A stretch of DNA of 64,000 nucleotides from Rhodeus uyekii (lineage: Eukaryota; Chordata; Actinopteri; Cypriniformes; Acheilognathidae). Shown one piece after another: positions 63,638-64,000 of the stretch. Position 1 is the stretch's first letter; each line of letters opens with the position of its first letter. A program made the position numbers and the translations under genes. The stretch spans positions 1,917,501 through 1,981,500 of the forward strand of contig JAWRVZ010000096.1 of the NCBI GenBank assembly GCA_037043235.1, given 5' to 3'. The notes under the pieces were generated by a model that was given only the letters and a program-made list of their open reading frames with translations, ran no database searches and was not told the DNA's origin.

Positions 63638-64000
63638 TAGCAAACAAATGTACATACAAAACAGGTACAGAATAAACAATATTAACAATTTTCCGAGGCA
63701 GACATAGTTGCAAATACAATATGTAATAGTGATGTAATACATTAAATGCACAATCACGAATAACAAAAAGGAAAGAAAAAAAAATAAAAATTTAATTTAA
63801 TATTGAAGAAGCGGAAACGATGACGATGACGTAAATGAAGTGCGACAGATCAGAGACGCCAGTTAATATATAGATATATATTCTCCCATGATAACATTCA
63901 AACTCCCTTTTACTCTTGTGAGTATTTTCTGTCTCTAACATAAATCGCCATTAACGATAGTCGATATAAAGCGAGCTGAACGCAGAAGATTGTGCAGCGT
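63331..64000. other. AT-rich terminal stretch with poly-T run
   Basis: Mostly AT-rich. A poly-T run at 63,598-63,635, followed by TTAGCAAACAAATGTACATA, looks like the reversed poly-A tail and 3' end of a minus-strand retrocopy or LINE. At 63,820-63,860 there are GATGACGATGACGT repeats of a CRE-like kind. No gene is supported before the window ends. Confidence 0.5.

Noticed and set aside
63415..63719. Lys-rich ORF near the right edge
   Set aside because: Produced by the poly-T run read on the minus strand.

Overview
The window is vertebrate nuclear DNA, most likely from a cypriniform (zebrafish/carp-like) teleost. The evidence is a six-exon slc25a19 gene with GT-AG introns, MYADM-family genes, a fish-type TRIM (finTRIM) RING/B-box exon and a matching PRY-SPRY exon, and a typical fish transposon load (DIRS, PIF/Harbinger, hAT, BEL/Pao, other LTR elements, an L1/Tx1-like LINE). 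I see no prokaryotic genes.

Layout. 1-2,000: a candidate minus-strand two-exon gene of unknown product, a CRE-rich promoter and a 26-bp GC-box minisatellite. 1,872-11,371 (+): slc25a19, the mitochondrial thiamine pyrophosphate carrier, with a probable 5' non-coding exon and a uORF; its introns carry a MITE and a hAT nested in a Tc1/mariner-like element. 12,858-13,742 (-): an intact single-exon MYADM-like gene. 17,248-18,126 (-): a second MYADM-like copy broken by two frameshifts. Solo LTRs with 5-bp target duplications lie at 15,536 and 19,365. 20,736-30,279 (+): a finTRIM locus whose RING/B-box and SPRY exons are separated by a PIF/Harbinger transposon. A 5.3-kb DIRS tyrosine-recombinase retroelement sits inside the Harbinger transposase reading frame.

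31,940-63,330 is a nested stack of mobile elements, each level supported by its own target duplication or a clean junction. A LINE ORF2 is split by a hAT (CTACCAAG duplication). The hAT is split by a BEL/Pao retrotransposon (CCCCC). BEL/Pao gag is split by a second LTR retroelement (ACAT). That element's 3' LTR is split at a TTAA by a 9.9-kb head-to-tail array of non-autonomous units built on a GTTGCTAGG minisatellite. The second LTR element also carries a solo LTR (GTAC) where its reverse transcriptase is lost.

Most notable: the pol of the 37-58 kb LTR element appears to encode two tandem retropepsin-like domains, DTGA then a degenerate DNSA. Its gag and pol are in the same frame, separated by a UGA CUAG stop of the known readthrough type. 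Other points are the concatemeric array carrying about 30 or more RFX X-box-like motifs, a tRNA-like Pol III unit inserted in frame in the DIRS reverse transcriptase, and a uORF ending six bases before the slc25a19 start. All reading is by eye; no database search was run.
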